The notes under the pieces: generated by a model
What the model saw: the letters and a program-made list of their open reading frames with translations, nothing else
Databases searched by the model: none
What the model was told of the DNA's origin: nothing
Shown: in pieces, positions 33,524 to 41,505 of the stretch
Numbering within the stretch: the stretch's first letter is position 1
Layout of the letters: each line of letters begins with the position of its first letter
Translations under genes and position numbers: made by a program
Assembly (NCBI GenBank): GCA_000770645.1
Contig: JQID01000154.1
Location: 1 to 47,365 of the forward strand
Direction of reading: 5' to 3'
Length of the DNA stretch: 47,365 bases
Origin: Desulfosporosinus sp. Tol-M
Lineage (GTDB): Bacteria > Bacillota > Desulfitobacteriia > Desulfitobacteriales > Desulfitobacteriaceae

Positions 33524-33938
33524 TCCATTTGCTCCCTTGTTTAAGGATATCTCCGAATATCATCCTTTTACTGTAAAATTCGACATAACGGGGAAAGGGG
33601 GTGAATTCCAACTTCTTGATTAAGACCAGGGGGGTTTTTGCACAGAAACTACTAATAAATTCTACACTATAATGATCTTTTTCTCCACTATTGACGATAA
33701 GAATATATAATACAATTTTCATATTGTATCTCATCGGCCTCCAGCGCAAGAGATGGAGGAAGGAGAGAAACGCAAGGGTAGGAGTTTCTTGTATAAAAAT
33801 CCTCGAAATAGGGTAACTTACCTTATTAGGGACTGCCATGAAGGAGGCACGGCATGAACAACAGGCAATTCGCGTACCAATAACTTACCTTATTAGGGAC
33901 TGTCATGAAGACGAAGATATTAGTGCGGAGGGGTGCAG
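33524..33938 (+). other. Divergent spacer with a 30-nt direct repeat
   Basis: This 415-nt stretch between two divergent genes has no convincing gene. It contains a 30-nt direct repeat (33814-33843 and 33881-33910) and AT-rich stretches around 33690-33720 that could hold promoters, but no spacing was good enough to call. Confidence 0.45.
33814..33910 (+). repeat. Imperfect direct repeat, two 30-nt copies, 67-nt period
   Basis: TAACTTACCTTATTAGGGAC, then TG(C/T)CATGAAG, occurs at 33814-33843 and again at 33881-33910, with one mismatch. The second copy ends 28 nt before the DUF2953 start. A short tandem duplication or paired binding sites would both explain it. Confidence 0.8.
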
Positions 33939-34583
33939 GTGCGGGTATTAGCATTTTTGCTCGCGATGATTTTACTGCTGCTAATTGGCTTAGCTTTAAA
34001 AGCGGAAGTAGATTTTCGATACAGGCGGATCGAAGAGGAAGATCATATTGAAATCGATTTTCGTGCCTTTCACGGATTATGGCATATTCAATATCAAATT
34101 CCAACCCTCCAATTAGAATGGGAAAAAGGACCAGAGGTTGAAATGGAACAGGTTGCCATAACTAAAGGAGGAACACGCCAAACAACGAAAAAAGCGCGTA
34201 TCCGCTATATACGGAGAGGATGGCTGTCCCGTTTTTGGCCGAATGTTCCCCGTTTGTTGCGGCACATATACCGGGTAAAACAGCAATTCTACAGGGGAAT
34301 CCATTGCAAGGCCATTAATTGGCGGATAGAAATCGGCTGTCAAGATGCGGCTCAGACAGCGATTGCAGCAGGTGCTTTTTGGACTATGTTTGGTTTTGCA
34401 CTTTCCCGCCTTTATCGACAAGTGACGGTCGAGGTCAGCAGTCCAGCGTTAGTGGTTATCCCGCGATTTAAGAAAGCAGGATTTCTATGTGATCTTCAAT
34501 GCATATTCCAATTAAGAATCAGCCATATTATTTTTGGAGGATTTAATGTATTGAGAATTATTAGGCGAGGTATAAGGGGGTAG
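33939..34583 (+). CDS. DUF2953 family membrane-associated protein
   Basis: A 214-aa protein with an N-terminal hydrophobic segment (VLAFLLAMILLLLIGLALKA, residues 2-21) followed by a soluble basic domain. The YRRIEEEDHIEIDFRAFHG start and the late INWRIEIGCQDAAQTAIAAG and VVIPRF stretches fit DUF2953, a family found beside ytfJ in spore formers. Function is unknown; a sporulation link is inferred from the neighbour. GTG 33939 is preferred over 33933, since GGAGG is at better distance. Confidence 0.78.
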   Translation: MRVLAFLLAMILLLLIGLALKAEVDFRYRRIEEEDHIEIDFRAFHGLWHIQYQIPTLQLEWEKGPEVEMEQVAITKGGTRQTTKKARIRYIRRGWLSRFWPNVPRLLRHIYRVKQQFYRGIHCKAINWRIEIGCQDAAQTAIAAGAFWTMFGFALSRLYRQVTVEVSSPALVVIPRFKKAGFLCDLQCIFQLRISHIIFGGFNVLRIIRRGIRG

Positions 34584-34585
34584 AC

Positions 34586-35029
34586 GTGTACATGGGTAAT
34601 CATCCAATTGAATCATTGATGAAAACGGCCATGGAGAGTATCCAACAGATTGTGGATGTGAATACGATTGTTGGAGAGCCGGTAGAAACGCAGGATGGAT
34701 CAGTAATAATTCCTATATCAAGGGTTTCTTGCGGTTTCGCAGCAGGCGGCAGTGAGTTTGCACCGGCGGAGGACAATAAAGAAAATACGCATACGGGAGG
34801 ACAAGCAGCCGCACTTCCCTTTGGAGGCGGTGCTGGAGCCGGGGTATCAGTGCGACCGGTTGCCTTTTTGGTCGTAGGTAACGGAAGCATTCGACTTTTA
34901 CCTGTTGATAGTAATGTAGTAGTTGATCGGTTGATCGATACGGTTCCTGATCTGTTAGACAGGGTTGCGGGGATGTTACATAATAAGAAGAAGAAAACTT
35001 CGGATGAGATTATCATTGCTCGTGACTAA
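34586..35029 (+). CDS. ytfJ: Sporulation protein YtfJ/GerW family
   Basis: A 147-aa protein with the YtfJ signature: HPIESLMKTAMESI, VDVNTIVGEPVETQDGSVII, SRVSCGFAAGGSEF, and a glycine-rich FGGGAGAGVSVRPVAFLVV. YtfJ (GerW) is a sporulation protein linked to spore germination in Bacillus. Start at GTG 34586 with AAGGGGG 5 nt upstream; ATG 34592 would also fit and gives the commoner N-terminus. It follows DUF2953 with a 2-nt gap, so both form one operon. Confidence 0.9.
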   Translation: MYMGNHPIESLMKTAMESIQQIVDVNTIVGEPVETQDGSVIIPISRVSCGFAAGGSEFAPAEDNKENTHTGGQAAALPFGGGAGAGVSVRPVAFLVVGNGSIRLLPVDSNVVVDRLIDTVPDLLDRVAGMLHNKKKKTSDEIIIARD

Positions 35030-35082
35030 ACGGATCAGAGAGTAATTATCTAAAGATAATTCTCAGGATAATAGGGATAAAT

Positions 35083-35111
35083 AAAAAGAACGAGAAGATC
35101 TCGTTCTTTTT
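35083..35111. terminator. Bidirectional terminator between ytfJ and bamA
   Basis: AAGAACGAGA (35086-35095) and TCTCGTTCTT (35099-35108) form a perfect stem with a 3-nt loop; T runs follow on both strands. It suits ytfJ on plus and bamA on minus. Confidence 0.85.
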
Positions 35112-35144
35112 TGTTTTTCCTGTTAATACATATAAACAGGGGGG
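35083..35144 (+). repeat. Direct repeat copy A, downstream flank of bamA
   Basis: From the terminator hairpin to the run of G at 35144, this matches 36544-36604. Positions 35101-35144 and 36561-36604 align without gaps at 36 of 44, and the left arm AAAAAGAACGA is identical. Confidence 0.7.
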
Positions 35145-35160
35145 CGGCAAATGTTTAAAC

Positions 35161-36303
35161 CTATTTATCTTTGGGAGGAGCCATGACTGCTTCAAAGAAT
35201 TCCGTGGTATATGGGGCTTTATCGTTGAGCAACTGACGATATTTAACAAAGTCAATAACGTCTTTACCGGTTGCTTTCTTATTGTTGAAAGCGTTAAAGC
35301 CCAGATAAGCCTCGCTCTGCATGTTAGCGACCAACCAGTGACGGTTCGGTAATTTCGATTGATCCCAGAAGAATTTCTTCTTGGCGCGGATCCCGTCAAT
35401 GGACATCATCAAGCAGTTGGGGAACAAGTTAGTAAAGGTATAGACAATCTTATTTACTTCGGCATCCAGCAGGCTGAAGTCTACAGTTGCTGTTTTCCGA
35501 ATTGCTTTAGCTTCCGCAGCGGCATCGCCTGTTTTATTTTCGCCGTAAACGATCGCGCCGTCTTGAACATACGCATCTGTAATAACCGATGGGTTGCGGA
35601 TGAACTTGCCATCGACTTTTAAGACGGGGACGGCTTTGGTGATCATGCCGACATTTTGCATTTTATAAGCGCTCCACATTTCGCAGGAAACACAGCTCCA
35701 CATGGCCTGCTCTGCGGTCATAAATGCGGGGAGGAAGTCACAGGAACCGCCAACCGGAGCTGATCCGTGTCTCGGGCCTGCTTGTCCAAAAATAGCGAGG
35801 TCGGAAGAGATTGCGAGGTCGCAAGCCAAACCAATTTCCTGGCCGCCGGCGACTCTCATGCCGTTAACCCGGCAAATAACCGGTTTTTTGCAATTAAGGA
35901 TACCATCAACCATCGCGTTGAAGAGATCCATGTAATAGCCGTACTCTGTACCGTTCATGCTATAATACTCGGCATATTCCTTGGTGTTACCGCCTGTACA
36001 AAACGCGTCGCTGCCTGTACCGGTAAAGATACAAGCGACAACGGTACGATCTGCCGATGCTTTTTGCATTCCGGCGATAACCCCTTTAACCATTTCCGTT
36101 GTGTAAGAATTAAATTGGGCGGGGTTGTTCAGGGTTACCCATGCTGTGTTACAACCTGGTACGGGATTTCCTTTGGGGTCGATAACGGGCTTTAATTCAT
36201 ATACTACGCAAGGTGCTTCAGTTCCAAAGTGCTCAGTCCCAAATAACTCATGATTTTTTATATCGTGTTGACGGGGCCATCTTTCTAACTCTTTTAAGTT
36301 CAT
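35161..36303 (-). CDS. bamA: 6-oxocyclohex-1-ene-1-carbonyl-CoA hydrolase BamA
   Basis: A 380-aa crotonase-superfamily enzyme with the BamA-type N-terminus (LKELERWPRQHDIKNHELFG, then GTEAPCVVYE). FCTGGNTKEYAEYY (near residue 105) and MRVAGGQEIGLACDLAI (near 155) form the oxyanion and active-site regions. BamA opens the ring of 6-oxocyclohex-1-ene-1-carbonyl-CoA in the anaerobic benzoyl-CoA pathway and is longer than ordinary enoyl-CoA hydratases (about 260 aa), as seen here. No other aromatic gene lies in the window. Excellent SD (AAGGAGGG) before the ATG. It is flanked by direct repeats and runs against its sporulation-gene neighbours, suggesting insertion. Confidence 0.87.
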   Translation of the reverse strand: MNLKELERWPRQHDIKNHELFGTEHFGTEAPCVVYELKPVIDPKGNPVPGCNTAWVTLNNPAQFNSYTTEMVKGVIAGMQKASADRTVVACIFTGTGSDAFCTGGNTKEYAEYYSMNGTEYGYYMDLFNAMVDGILNCKKPVICRVNGMRVAGGQEIGLACDLAISSDLAIFGQAGPRHGSAPVGGSCDFLPAFMTAEQAMWSCVSCEMWSAYKMQNVGMITKAVPVLKVDGKFIRNPSVITDAYVQDGAIVYGENKTGDAAAEAKAIRKTATVDFSLLDAEVNKIVYTFTNLFPNCLMMSIDGIRAKKKFFWDQSKLPNRHWLVANMQSEAYLGFNAFNNKKATGKDVIDFVKYRQLLNDKAPYTTEFFEAVMAPPKDK

Positions 36304-36612
36304 AATTACCCTCCTTAAGTATATAGGAAGAATTTATCTTCCCAACTTCTAACGACCATCCTGCGCTAAAGATTTAACTAAACCAGACCGGACCTTTCCT
36401 GCCACCTCCTGTTCCAATAAATAATATAAGGTGTAAGTAGGCAGCTTTCACGAGCTTAGAAAAGTGCGTGCCAAACCACCACCTTAGGATAACACATTCT
36501 ATCACAAATGTCTAATTACCGCAAGTGGAGCAGTGACCCGACAAAAAAGAACGAATAATCTCGTTCTTTTTTGCTTGTCCGGTTCATACTTTTAGGCAGG
36601 GGGGACGTGAAA
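36304..36612. other. Divergent spacer between bamA and spmA, with repeat copy B
   Basis: This 309-nt region has no gene. On the minus strand, TTGGCACGCACTTTTCT (36474-36458) resembles a sigma-54 -24/-12 promoter but has TC where the -12 GC should be. AGGAGGTGG near 36410 on the minus strand looks like an SD site with no frame after it. The end nearest spmA is direct-repeat copy B. Confidence 0.4.
36544..36604 (+). repeat. Direct repeat copy B, with terminator-like hairpin, upstream of spmA
   Basis: The same hairpin (AAGAACGA with TCGTTCTT) and T tract as at 35083-35111, followed by a homologous stretch ending in the GGGGGG that serves as SD for spmA. No plus-strand gene lies upstream to need a terminator here, so it is best seen as the second copy of a duplicated ytfJ/spmA junction. 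Confidence 0.7.
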
Positions 36613-37194
36613 TTGGTTAATCTCATCTGGCTTTTAATGCTGGCTACTGGAATTATTATCTCAGCGTTTAATGGGCACATTGAAAGTGTCACGATTTCGG
36701 CGCTGAAAGCGGCGGAACTTGGAGTAGAGGTTGCCATTGAACTAATCGGCGTGATGAGTTTATGGCTAGGGCTCATGCGTTTGGCGGAGGAAGCAGGTTT
36801 TATTAAGGGGATGGCCCGTTTATTTGGCCCTGCGGTTCGCCGCTTGTTTCCCTCCCTGAAGCCGGATAGCCCTGCCTTGGGAGCTATTATTCTGAATTTG
36901 AGTGCCAATATCTTAGGCTTGGGTAATGCGGCTACCCCTTTTGGTCTGAAGGCTATGCAAGAACTCCAAAAGGAAAATCCGGCACCCGACACGGCAAGTC
37001 CGGCCATGATTACGTTTCTGGCCTTAAATACTTCTTGTATAACGCTCATCCCGGCGACAATTATTGGCGTACGTCTGAAAGCAAATTCTGTCAATCCAAC
37101 TGAAATTATTGGGACAACAATCGTCGCGACGGGATGTGCTATGACTGTTGCGATCATCGCGGATTACCTGATACGACACAGGAGGGGAAAATGA
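36613..37194 (+). CDS. spmA: Spore maturation protein SpmA
   Basis: A 193-aa membrane protein of the nucleoside-recognition (Gate) family. It begins VNLIWLLMLATGIIISAFNG, has LIGVMSLWLGLMRLAEEAG near residue 50, and the Gate core LSANILGLGNAATPFGLKAM near 100. SpmA and SpmB are needed for spore core dehydration in Bacillus. TTG 36613 suits the CAGGGGGG spacing and the family start; GTG 36607 is possible. Its stop overlaps the spmB start (ATGA). Confidence 0.9.
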   Translation: MVNLIWLLMLATGIIISAFNGHIESVTISALKAAELGVEVAIELIGVMSLWLGLMRLAEEAGFIKGMARLFGPAVRRLFPSLKPDSPALGAIILNLSANILGLGNAATPFGLKAMQELQKENPAPDTASPAMITFLALNTSCITLIPATIIGVRLKANSVNPTEIIGTTIVATGCAMTVAIIADYLIRHRRGK

Positions 37195-37730
37195 AGGTTA
37201 TTACCGAGATTTCTCGTTGGGCGATTCCCTTACTCCTGTTACTCATTCCGGTACTGGCTTACCTCCGAAAAGTCCCTGTCTATGAATCTTTTGTAGCCGG
37301 AGCGGAGGAAGGGTTTAAAACAGGTGTGCGGATTCTCCCTTTCTTAATTGGAATGCTGGTGTCTATAAGGGTTTTTGTGGATTCCGGAGCGCTCGAAACA
37401 GTGGCGCATTGGTTACAGCCGCTCTTCGCGCTGCTAGGGCTGGATCCGAATTTCGCTTCGATTATCCCTTTGGCTATAATGCGTCCTCTGAGTGGTTCGG
37501 GGGCGTTAGGAGTAGCAACACAGCTAATCAATCAACATGGACCGGATTCCTTCATCGGTCGTTTGGCATCAACCCTTCAGGGCAGTACGGATACCACATT
37601 CTTTGTCCTAACCGTGTACTTTGGATCGGTTGGAATCAAAAAGTACCGTTACGCTCTCAAGTTAGGATTATTAGCGGATTTTGTAGGCTTGATTGTTTCA
37701 GTCTGGATTGTCACCAAGGTGTTTTATTAA
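37191..37730 (+). CDS. spmB: Spore maturation protein SpmB
   Basis: A 179-aa partner of SpmA: PVYESFVAGAEEGFKTGVRILPFLIG (positions 28-53, in two overlapping stretches) and the Gate-like AIMRPLSGSGALGVATQLI near 105, then STLQGSTDTTFFVLTVYFG near 135. About five hydrophobic helices. ATG 37191 overlaps the spmA stop and has AGGAGGGG upstream. The frame extends upstream, but that part lies inside spmA and is not used. Confidence 0.92.
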   Translation: MKVITEISRWAIPLLLLLIPVLAYLRKVPVYESFVAGAEEGFKTGVRILPFLIGMLVSIRVFVDSGALETVAHWLQPLFALLGLDPNFASIIPLAIMRPLSGSGALGVATQLINQHGPDSFIGRLASTLQGSTDTTFFVLTVYFGSVGIKKYRYALKLGLLADFVGLIVSVWIVTKVFY

Positions 37731-37771
37731 ACCCTACTTTGTACATACTAACGATGAACCGAAAGGGGGCA

Positions 37772-38584
37772 TTGATTAGTATGCTATATATTGTTTTACC
37801 TGCCTATAATGAGGCCGCAGCGCTTCCGGCATTGCTGGAAGATGTCGAACAAAACTGTATGCCATTCCCACATCAGATCGTGGTCATCAATGATGGGAGT
37901 ACAGATCGTACTTGGGATGTTGTCCAAAGTTACGCCCAAACACATAATAACATTCACGGAGTTAACCATGTTCAAAATCAAGGCCTGGGGGCAGCCTTAA
38001 ACAGCGGTTTTCAGTATGTCCTGAACTTAAACGAGAAACAAGACAACCGACCTGAATCCTCTGGACAGCTGAACCAGGAAGTCCCGGATATGGTTATTAC
38101 AATGGACGCGGATAATACCCAACCGGCAGATCGGATCCCCTTGCTTTATGATCAGATTTGTTCGGGAGCTGACATTGTTATTGCCTCACGTTATGTCCAA
38201 GGTGGGGAACAGCATGGACTTTCTTTAGGGCGAAGGGGACTATCTTGGGGAGCAGGGAAATTCATGCATTTTTTTGCACCTATACAAGGAGTAAGGGATT
38301 ATTCCTGCGGCTTTCGCGCTTATCGTCTTTCGATATTGGCCGAGGGTGCTCGACTTTATGGCCCGGATATAATTAAGAGCCGGAACTTTTCAGGGATGGT
38401 TGAATTATTGTTGAAAGTTGCTCCCTTTGCAGAGCGCGTGACCGAAGTCCCCTTAAAACTTCATTATGAACTCAAAAAAGGCGCCAGTAAAATGAGAATT
38501 GGAGCAACGATTTGGGGATATGTCCAGCTAATATATCAGATAAAACGCAATAAGTGGAGTACAGTAGAATGGGCGGAGGAATAA
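37772..38584 (+). CDS. Glycosyltransferase family 2
   Basis: A 270-aa GT-A fold enzyme. YIVLPAYNEAAALPALL (near residue 6) starts the nucleotide-sugar domain, VINDGSTDRTWDV near 37 and MDADNTQPAD near 110 (DAD/DxD) bind the donor, and DYSCGFRAYR near 175 is typical of dolichyl/undecaprenyl-phosphate sugar synthases. It probably loads a sugar on a lipid carrier for the membrane glycosyltransferase encoded next (16-nt overlap). Acceptor unknown. TTG 37772 is chosen for its distance from AAAGGGGGC; ATG 37781 is close. Confidence 0.82.
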   Translation: MISMLYIVLPAYNEAAALPALLEDVEQNCMPFPHQIVVINDGSTDRTWDVVQSYAQTHNNIHGVNHVQNQGLGAALNSGFQYVLNLNEKQDNRPESSGQLNQEVPDMVITMDADNTQPADRIPLLYDQICSGADIVIASRYVQGGEQHGLSLGRRGLSWGAGKFMHFFAPIQGVRDYSCGFRAYRLSILAEGARLYGPDIIKSRNFSGMVELLLKVAPFAERVTEVPLKLHYELKKGASKMRIGATIWGYVQLIYQIKRNKWSTVEWAEE

Positions 38585-39957
38585 GACGTTGCCTCTTGTT
38601 TCTGATTCTGTTAATTGCCTTGGGAGCCCGTCTATGGGGGATAACAAACCCCTTGTTGGATGATCAAGCCTGGCGCCAGGCAGATACGGCGAGTATGTCT
38701 ACCCATATGCTTGGGCGTTTAACGGATATTCCGAATGTCTTCCTGCCGCAGCTTAATTATGATGGGGTCACCCCTCAGAGAGTGGAATTGGAGTTTCCCT
38801 TTTTACCTTACCTTCTCGCTTGGACATGGACTTTGTTTGGTTGGGCGGATATTTGGGGACGTCTATGGTCGGTTGTCTTGTCTTTAATTACGGTGGGTGG
38901 AATCTATGATTTAGGGCGGAAAATGTTTACTGCTCGAGTCGGGCTTATAGCGGCAGCTATTTATGCCTTAATGCCCTTGTCGATTTATTATGGCCGGGTT
39001 GTGATGCCTGAACCGATGGCTCAAGCTTGGAGTATCTGGGCTTTGGCAATGATCTGGCACTGGAGAAATTCGCAGGGGGACAGGGGACTTTGGAAAAGTG
39101 GGTTGTTAATGGCCGGGGCAATATTAGCCAAGCTCCCTCAGCTTATGTTGTTTCCGGTTGCCCTCCTGCTTGGTTTTTATCCTTTGAAGCATAAACGGGT
39201 AAGTCAGCTTGTACGTTTTAGTTTGATTGTGCTTATTCCCCCGATGGTATATTATTTATGGGTACATTTTAACGTCGCCCCTTCAAGTCAGTTTGTATCC
39301 GGAATAATGACCGGAAACGCTGTAGATACGAGTAACCTGGATTGGATTTTTTTGAGTAACAACATTCAACGAGGATTTACCGGCAGTGTTCTCCTTCTTG
39401 CGGGAGTTGGCGTCTGCCGCCTGGTATTTTTGCGTTCTCCTGCGCGAATAGCTCTTTTAACTTGGGCAGGAATTGGCGTTCTTTATATAGGGGTGGTTTG
39501 TGTACGTATTCCCTTGGATTATTACTTAGTTCCTATCCTACCCCTGGTTGCATTGCTGAGTGCTTATGCCCTTGACTGGATTGATTCCCTACCGGGAACA
39601 GTGATTGTTATCTTTTTCCTGGTATTGATCAATCTGAAATCATATGCCTATTTAACGCCAAAGTATCATTGGAATGAGGAGATTCTCAGCCAAGCGGGGT
39701 GGATTAAGGATTATACTTCCGCCTCAAGTATTCTTATCTTGAGCGGTCCACAACCAATGACGTTATATTATGCGAATCGCGTGGGTTTTCGCTTAACGAC
39801 AATAGAGGATGAAGAGATTCCGTCGGTAATTCTGCGCCGGTACCCAGGTGATTTCTTAGTGCATCTTCCTCAGGATGAGCATAAAGAACTATTTTGGGAA
39901 AAAGTTCGGAATAGTTATCCGGAAATAGGACCGGGTGTATTTGATCTGAGAGAATAG
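38569..39957 (+). CDS. GT-C membrane glycosyltransferase (PMT/ArnT-like, family 39)
   Basis: A 462-aa polytopic membrane protein with around ten hydrophobic helices. The first periplasm-facing loop carries the NPLLDDQAWRQADTASM motif, the acidic catalytic loop of the PMT/ArnT fold, and FPFLPYLLAW, SIYYGRVVMPEPMAQAWSIW are typical of the family. The last 100 residues are a soluble, probably extracytoplasmic, domain. With the preceding GT2, it could glycosylate a protein, lipid or wall component; this is inference. ATG 38569 overlaps the GT2 end. Confidence 0.8.
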   Translation: MGGGIRRCLLFLILLIALGARLWGITNPLLDDQAWRQADTASMSTHMLGRLTDIPNVFLPQLNYDGVTPQRVELEFPFLPYLLAWTWTLFGWADIWGRLWSVVLSLITVGGIYDLGRKMFTARVGLIAAAIYALMPLSIYYGRVVMPEPMAQAWSIWALAMIWHWRNSQGDRGLWKSGLLMAGAILAKLPQLMLFPVALLLGFYPLKHKRVSQLVRFSLIVLIPPMVYYLWVHFNVAPSSQFVSGIMTGNAVDTSNLDWIFLSNNIQRGFTGSVLLLAGVGVCRLVFLRSPARIALLTWAGIGVLYIGVVCVRIPLDYYLVPILPLVALLSAYALDWIDSLPGTVIVIFFLVLINLKSYAYLTPKYHWNEEILSQAGWIKDYTSASSILILSGPQPMTLYYANRVGFRLTTIEDEEIPSVILRRYPGDFLVHLPQDEHKELFWEKVRNSYPEIGPGVFDLRE

Positions 39958-40035
39958 TGGCGTTAGACATATGAAAGAAAAAAACAAGGCAAAGATGCCA
40001 AGGATATTTTGCGTCAGACAAGGAGGTATTTCTCC

Positions 40036-40117
40036 AGAGGTCAGATAACAGAGGCCAGAGATCAGAAAGGAAATATAACGATCTGACACATCCGGCTTCT
40101 GACCTCTGACTTCTGAG
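40036..40117 (+). repeat. Imperfect inverted repeat of AGAGGTCAG-type units
   Basis: Three related words (AGAGGTCAG, AGAGGCCAG, AGATCAGAA) at 40036-40067 are mirrored by CTTCTGACCTCTGACTTCTG at 40096-40115. The arms can pair in several registers. It lies between a glycosyltransferase gene and rluB, and lacks a T tract. Confidence 0.55.
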
Positions 40118-40131
40118 TAGATAGAGGGAGC

Positions 40132-40923
40132 GTGGAGCATTTGAACAGGGCTCACGAAAAAGGGGACGGAGAACGTTTGCAAAAAGTGCTCGCCCGGGCT
40201 GGAGTGGCTTCTCGTCGACATGCTGAGCGGTTGATTGTAGAAGGTCGGGTGACAGTAAACGGGAATAAGGTTTCTGCTTTGGGGACTAAAGTGTGTCTGC
40301 AAGACCAAATTCAGGTGGATGGGCATTCGGTAACCCGATCACGTGGACTTTACTATTATCTTCTCAATAAACCGGTCGGTGTGATTACCAGTGCAAGTGA
40401 TCCCCAAGGGCGTCCCACCGTGGTTGACTTACTGAAAAATGTTCCGGTACGGGTTTATCCGGTCGGAAGGCTGGATTATGATACATCGGGCTTATTAATG
40501 CTTACTAACGATGGAGAATTAGCTCACCGCTTAATGCATCCCTCGTATGGGGTAGAGAAGACCTACCGGGTCTGGGTACAAGGACCGGTGAGTATGCAGG
40601 CCCTTGAAACTTTACGGCAGGGGGTACCTTTAGAAGATGTATTCACTGCTCCGGCTCATGTTAAGCGCGTGAGCGGTGTTTCCCAGGAAACATCTGTTAA
40701 GTCTAAAGATAATCATTTAGAAGTCTTGGAGGTTACAATCCACGAAGGTCAAAATCGTCAAATTCGTCGGATGTTTGCAGCAATCGGATATCCGGTGGTT
40801 AAACTTCAACGTATTAGATTTGGCTCGTTAACTCTGGAAAATTCCCTCCGTATAGGCGCTTACCGGGCACTGACGATAGGAGAAGTCAAGGAATTGCGTT
40901 CCAAAGTTGGACTAAGAAGTTAA
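40132..40923 (+). CDS. rluB: 23S rRNA pseudouridine synthase RluB family
   Basis: A 263-aa RsuA/RluB-type enzyme. An N-terminal S4 RNA-binding domain (LQKVLARAGVASRRHAERLI, residues 16-35) precedes the catalytic domain with YPVGRLDYDTSGLLMLTNDG (near 106-125), which contains the catalytic Asp, and EGQNRQIRRMFAAIGYPV near 205. It modifies a uridine in large-subunit rRNA. rluB near spmA-spmB is common in Firmicutes. Start is GTG 40132 or TTG 40141; both have only fair SD spacing. Confidence 0.9.
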   Translation: MEHLNRAHEKGDGERLQKVLARAGVASRRHAERLIVEGRVTVNGNKVSALGTKVCLQDQIQVDGHSVTRSRGLYYYLLNKPVGVITSASDPQGRPTVVDLLKNVPVRVYPVGRLDYDTSGLLMLTNDGELAHRLMHPSYGVEKTYRVWVQGPVSMQALETLRQGVPLEDVFTAPAHVKRVSGVSQETSVKSKDNHLEVLEVTIHEGQNRQIRRMFAAIGYPVVKLQRIRFGSLTLENSLRIGAYRALTIGEVKELRSKVGLRS

Positions 40924-41016
40924 AGCAAGACATGCAGGAGAAAATCAAACCCATGGAGAATATTTTATGACGAAATAAATAGCGATATAGTTTTTAATAT
41001 AGAAATGGAGAGAACG

Positions 41017-41484
41017 ATGATGAAGATTCGGATAGGGGATGAGCTCCTGACAGAGCACGTTCGTGTACGGATTCGTGTAGATTATCGCGGTGAATCGCGG
41101 AATGGACGCTTTTTCTTTGGTGGAAAGAGTAAAGAACAAATGGCGGAAACCATGCGAGAACAACAGGTTGCCTTATTACGCAACGTGCCGCTTCAAGGGA
41201 TTTTTATTGAAGAGGTCGATTTAAGTCTTGATGTCTATACTGTGACTGAAGGGGAGGGGAGGCGTAGACAAGAGGTTGCCTACGCACCCATAGTCTTAAC
41301 TCTGCGGATCGAGAACCTTGACGATTTACTTCCTCTGCTGATTAAACCTGAATTTCGCAAAATTGATTTTCTCAGTCCCGAAAATATTTCGCTTCACCGC
41401 TTGGACATGGAACGCTTACTTTTTCGTTTAAGTCAATCATTTCAACAAGAAATAAAACTGCTCGAACAAAAATATTTGGGTTAG
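41017..41484 (+). CDS. Hypothetical protein, 155 aa
   Basis: No family was recognised. The product is soluble, charged and has no signal peptide or membrane helix. The first half is rich in Arg and Glu, with RVRIRVDYRGESRNGRFFFG and an alternating-charge beta-like pattern; the second half ends in a likely helix RLLFRLSQSFQQEIKLLEQ. It contains no Cys. Start chosen at ATG 41017, next to ATG 41020, with GGAGAG upstream; ATG 41005 is in frame. It lies 93 nt after rluB and converges on bioF. Codon use looks like that of its neighbours, so it is probably a real gene. Confidence 0.65.
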   Translation: MMKIRIGDELLTEHVRVRIRVDYRGESRNGRFFFGGKSKEQMAETMREQQVALLRNVPLQGIFIEEVDLSLDVYTVTEGEGRRRQEVAYAPIVLTLRIENLDDLLPLLIKPEFRKIDFLSPENISLHRLDMERLLFRLSQSFQQEIKLLEQKYLG

Positions 41485-41505
41485 GATTTGCCGGCCACAC
41501 TCCTT

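Noticed and set aside
34600..35016. 138-codon minus-strand frame opposite ytfJ
   Set aside because: Antisense shadow of a conserved gene, rich in Ser/Thr/Pro, no SD.
39889..40326. 145-codon minus-strand frame over the rluB start
   Set aside because: Overlaps the real rluB start and a repeat; no start signal.
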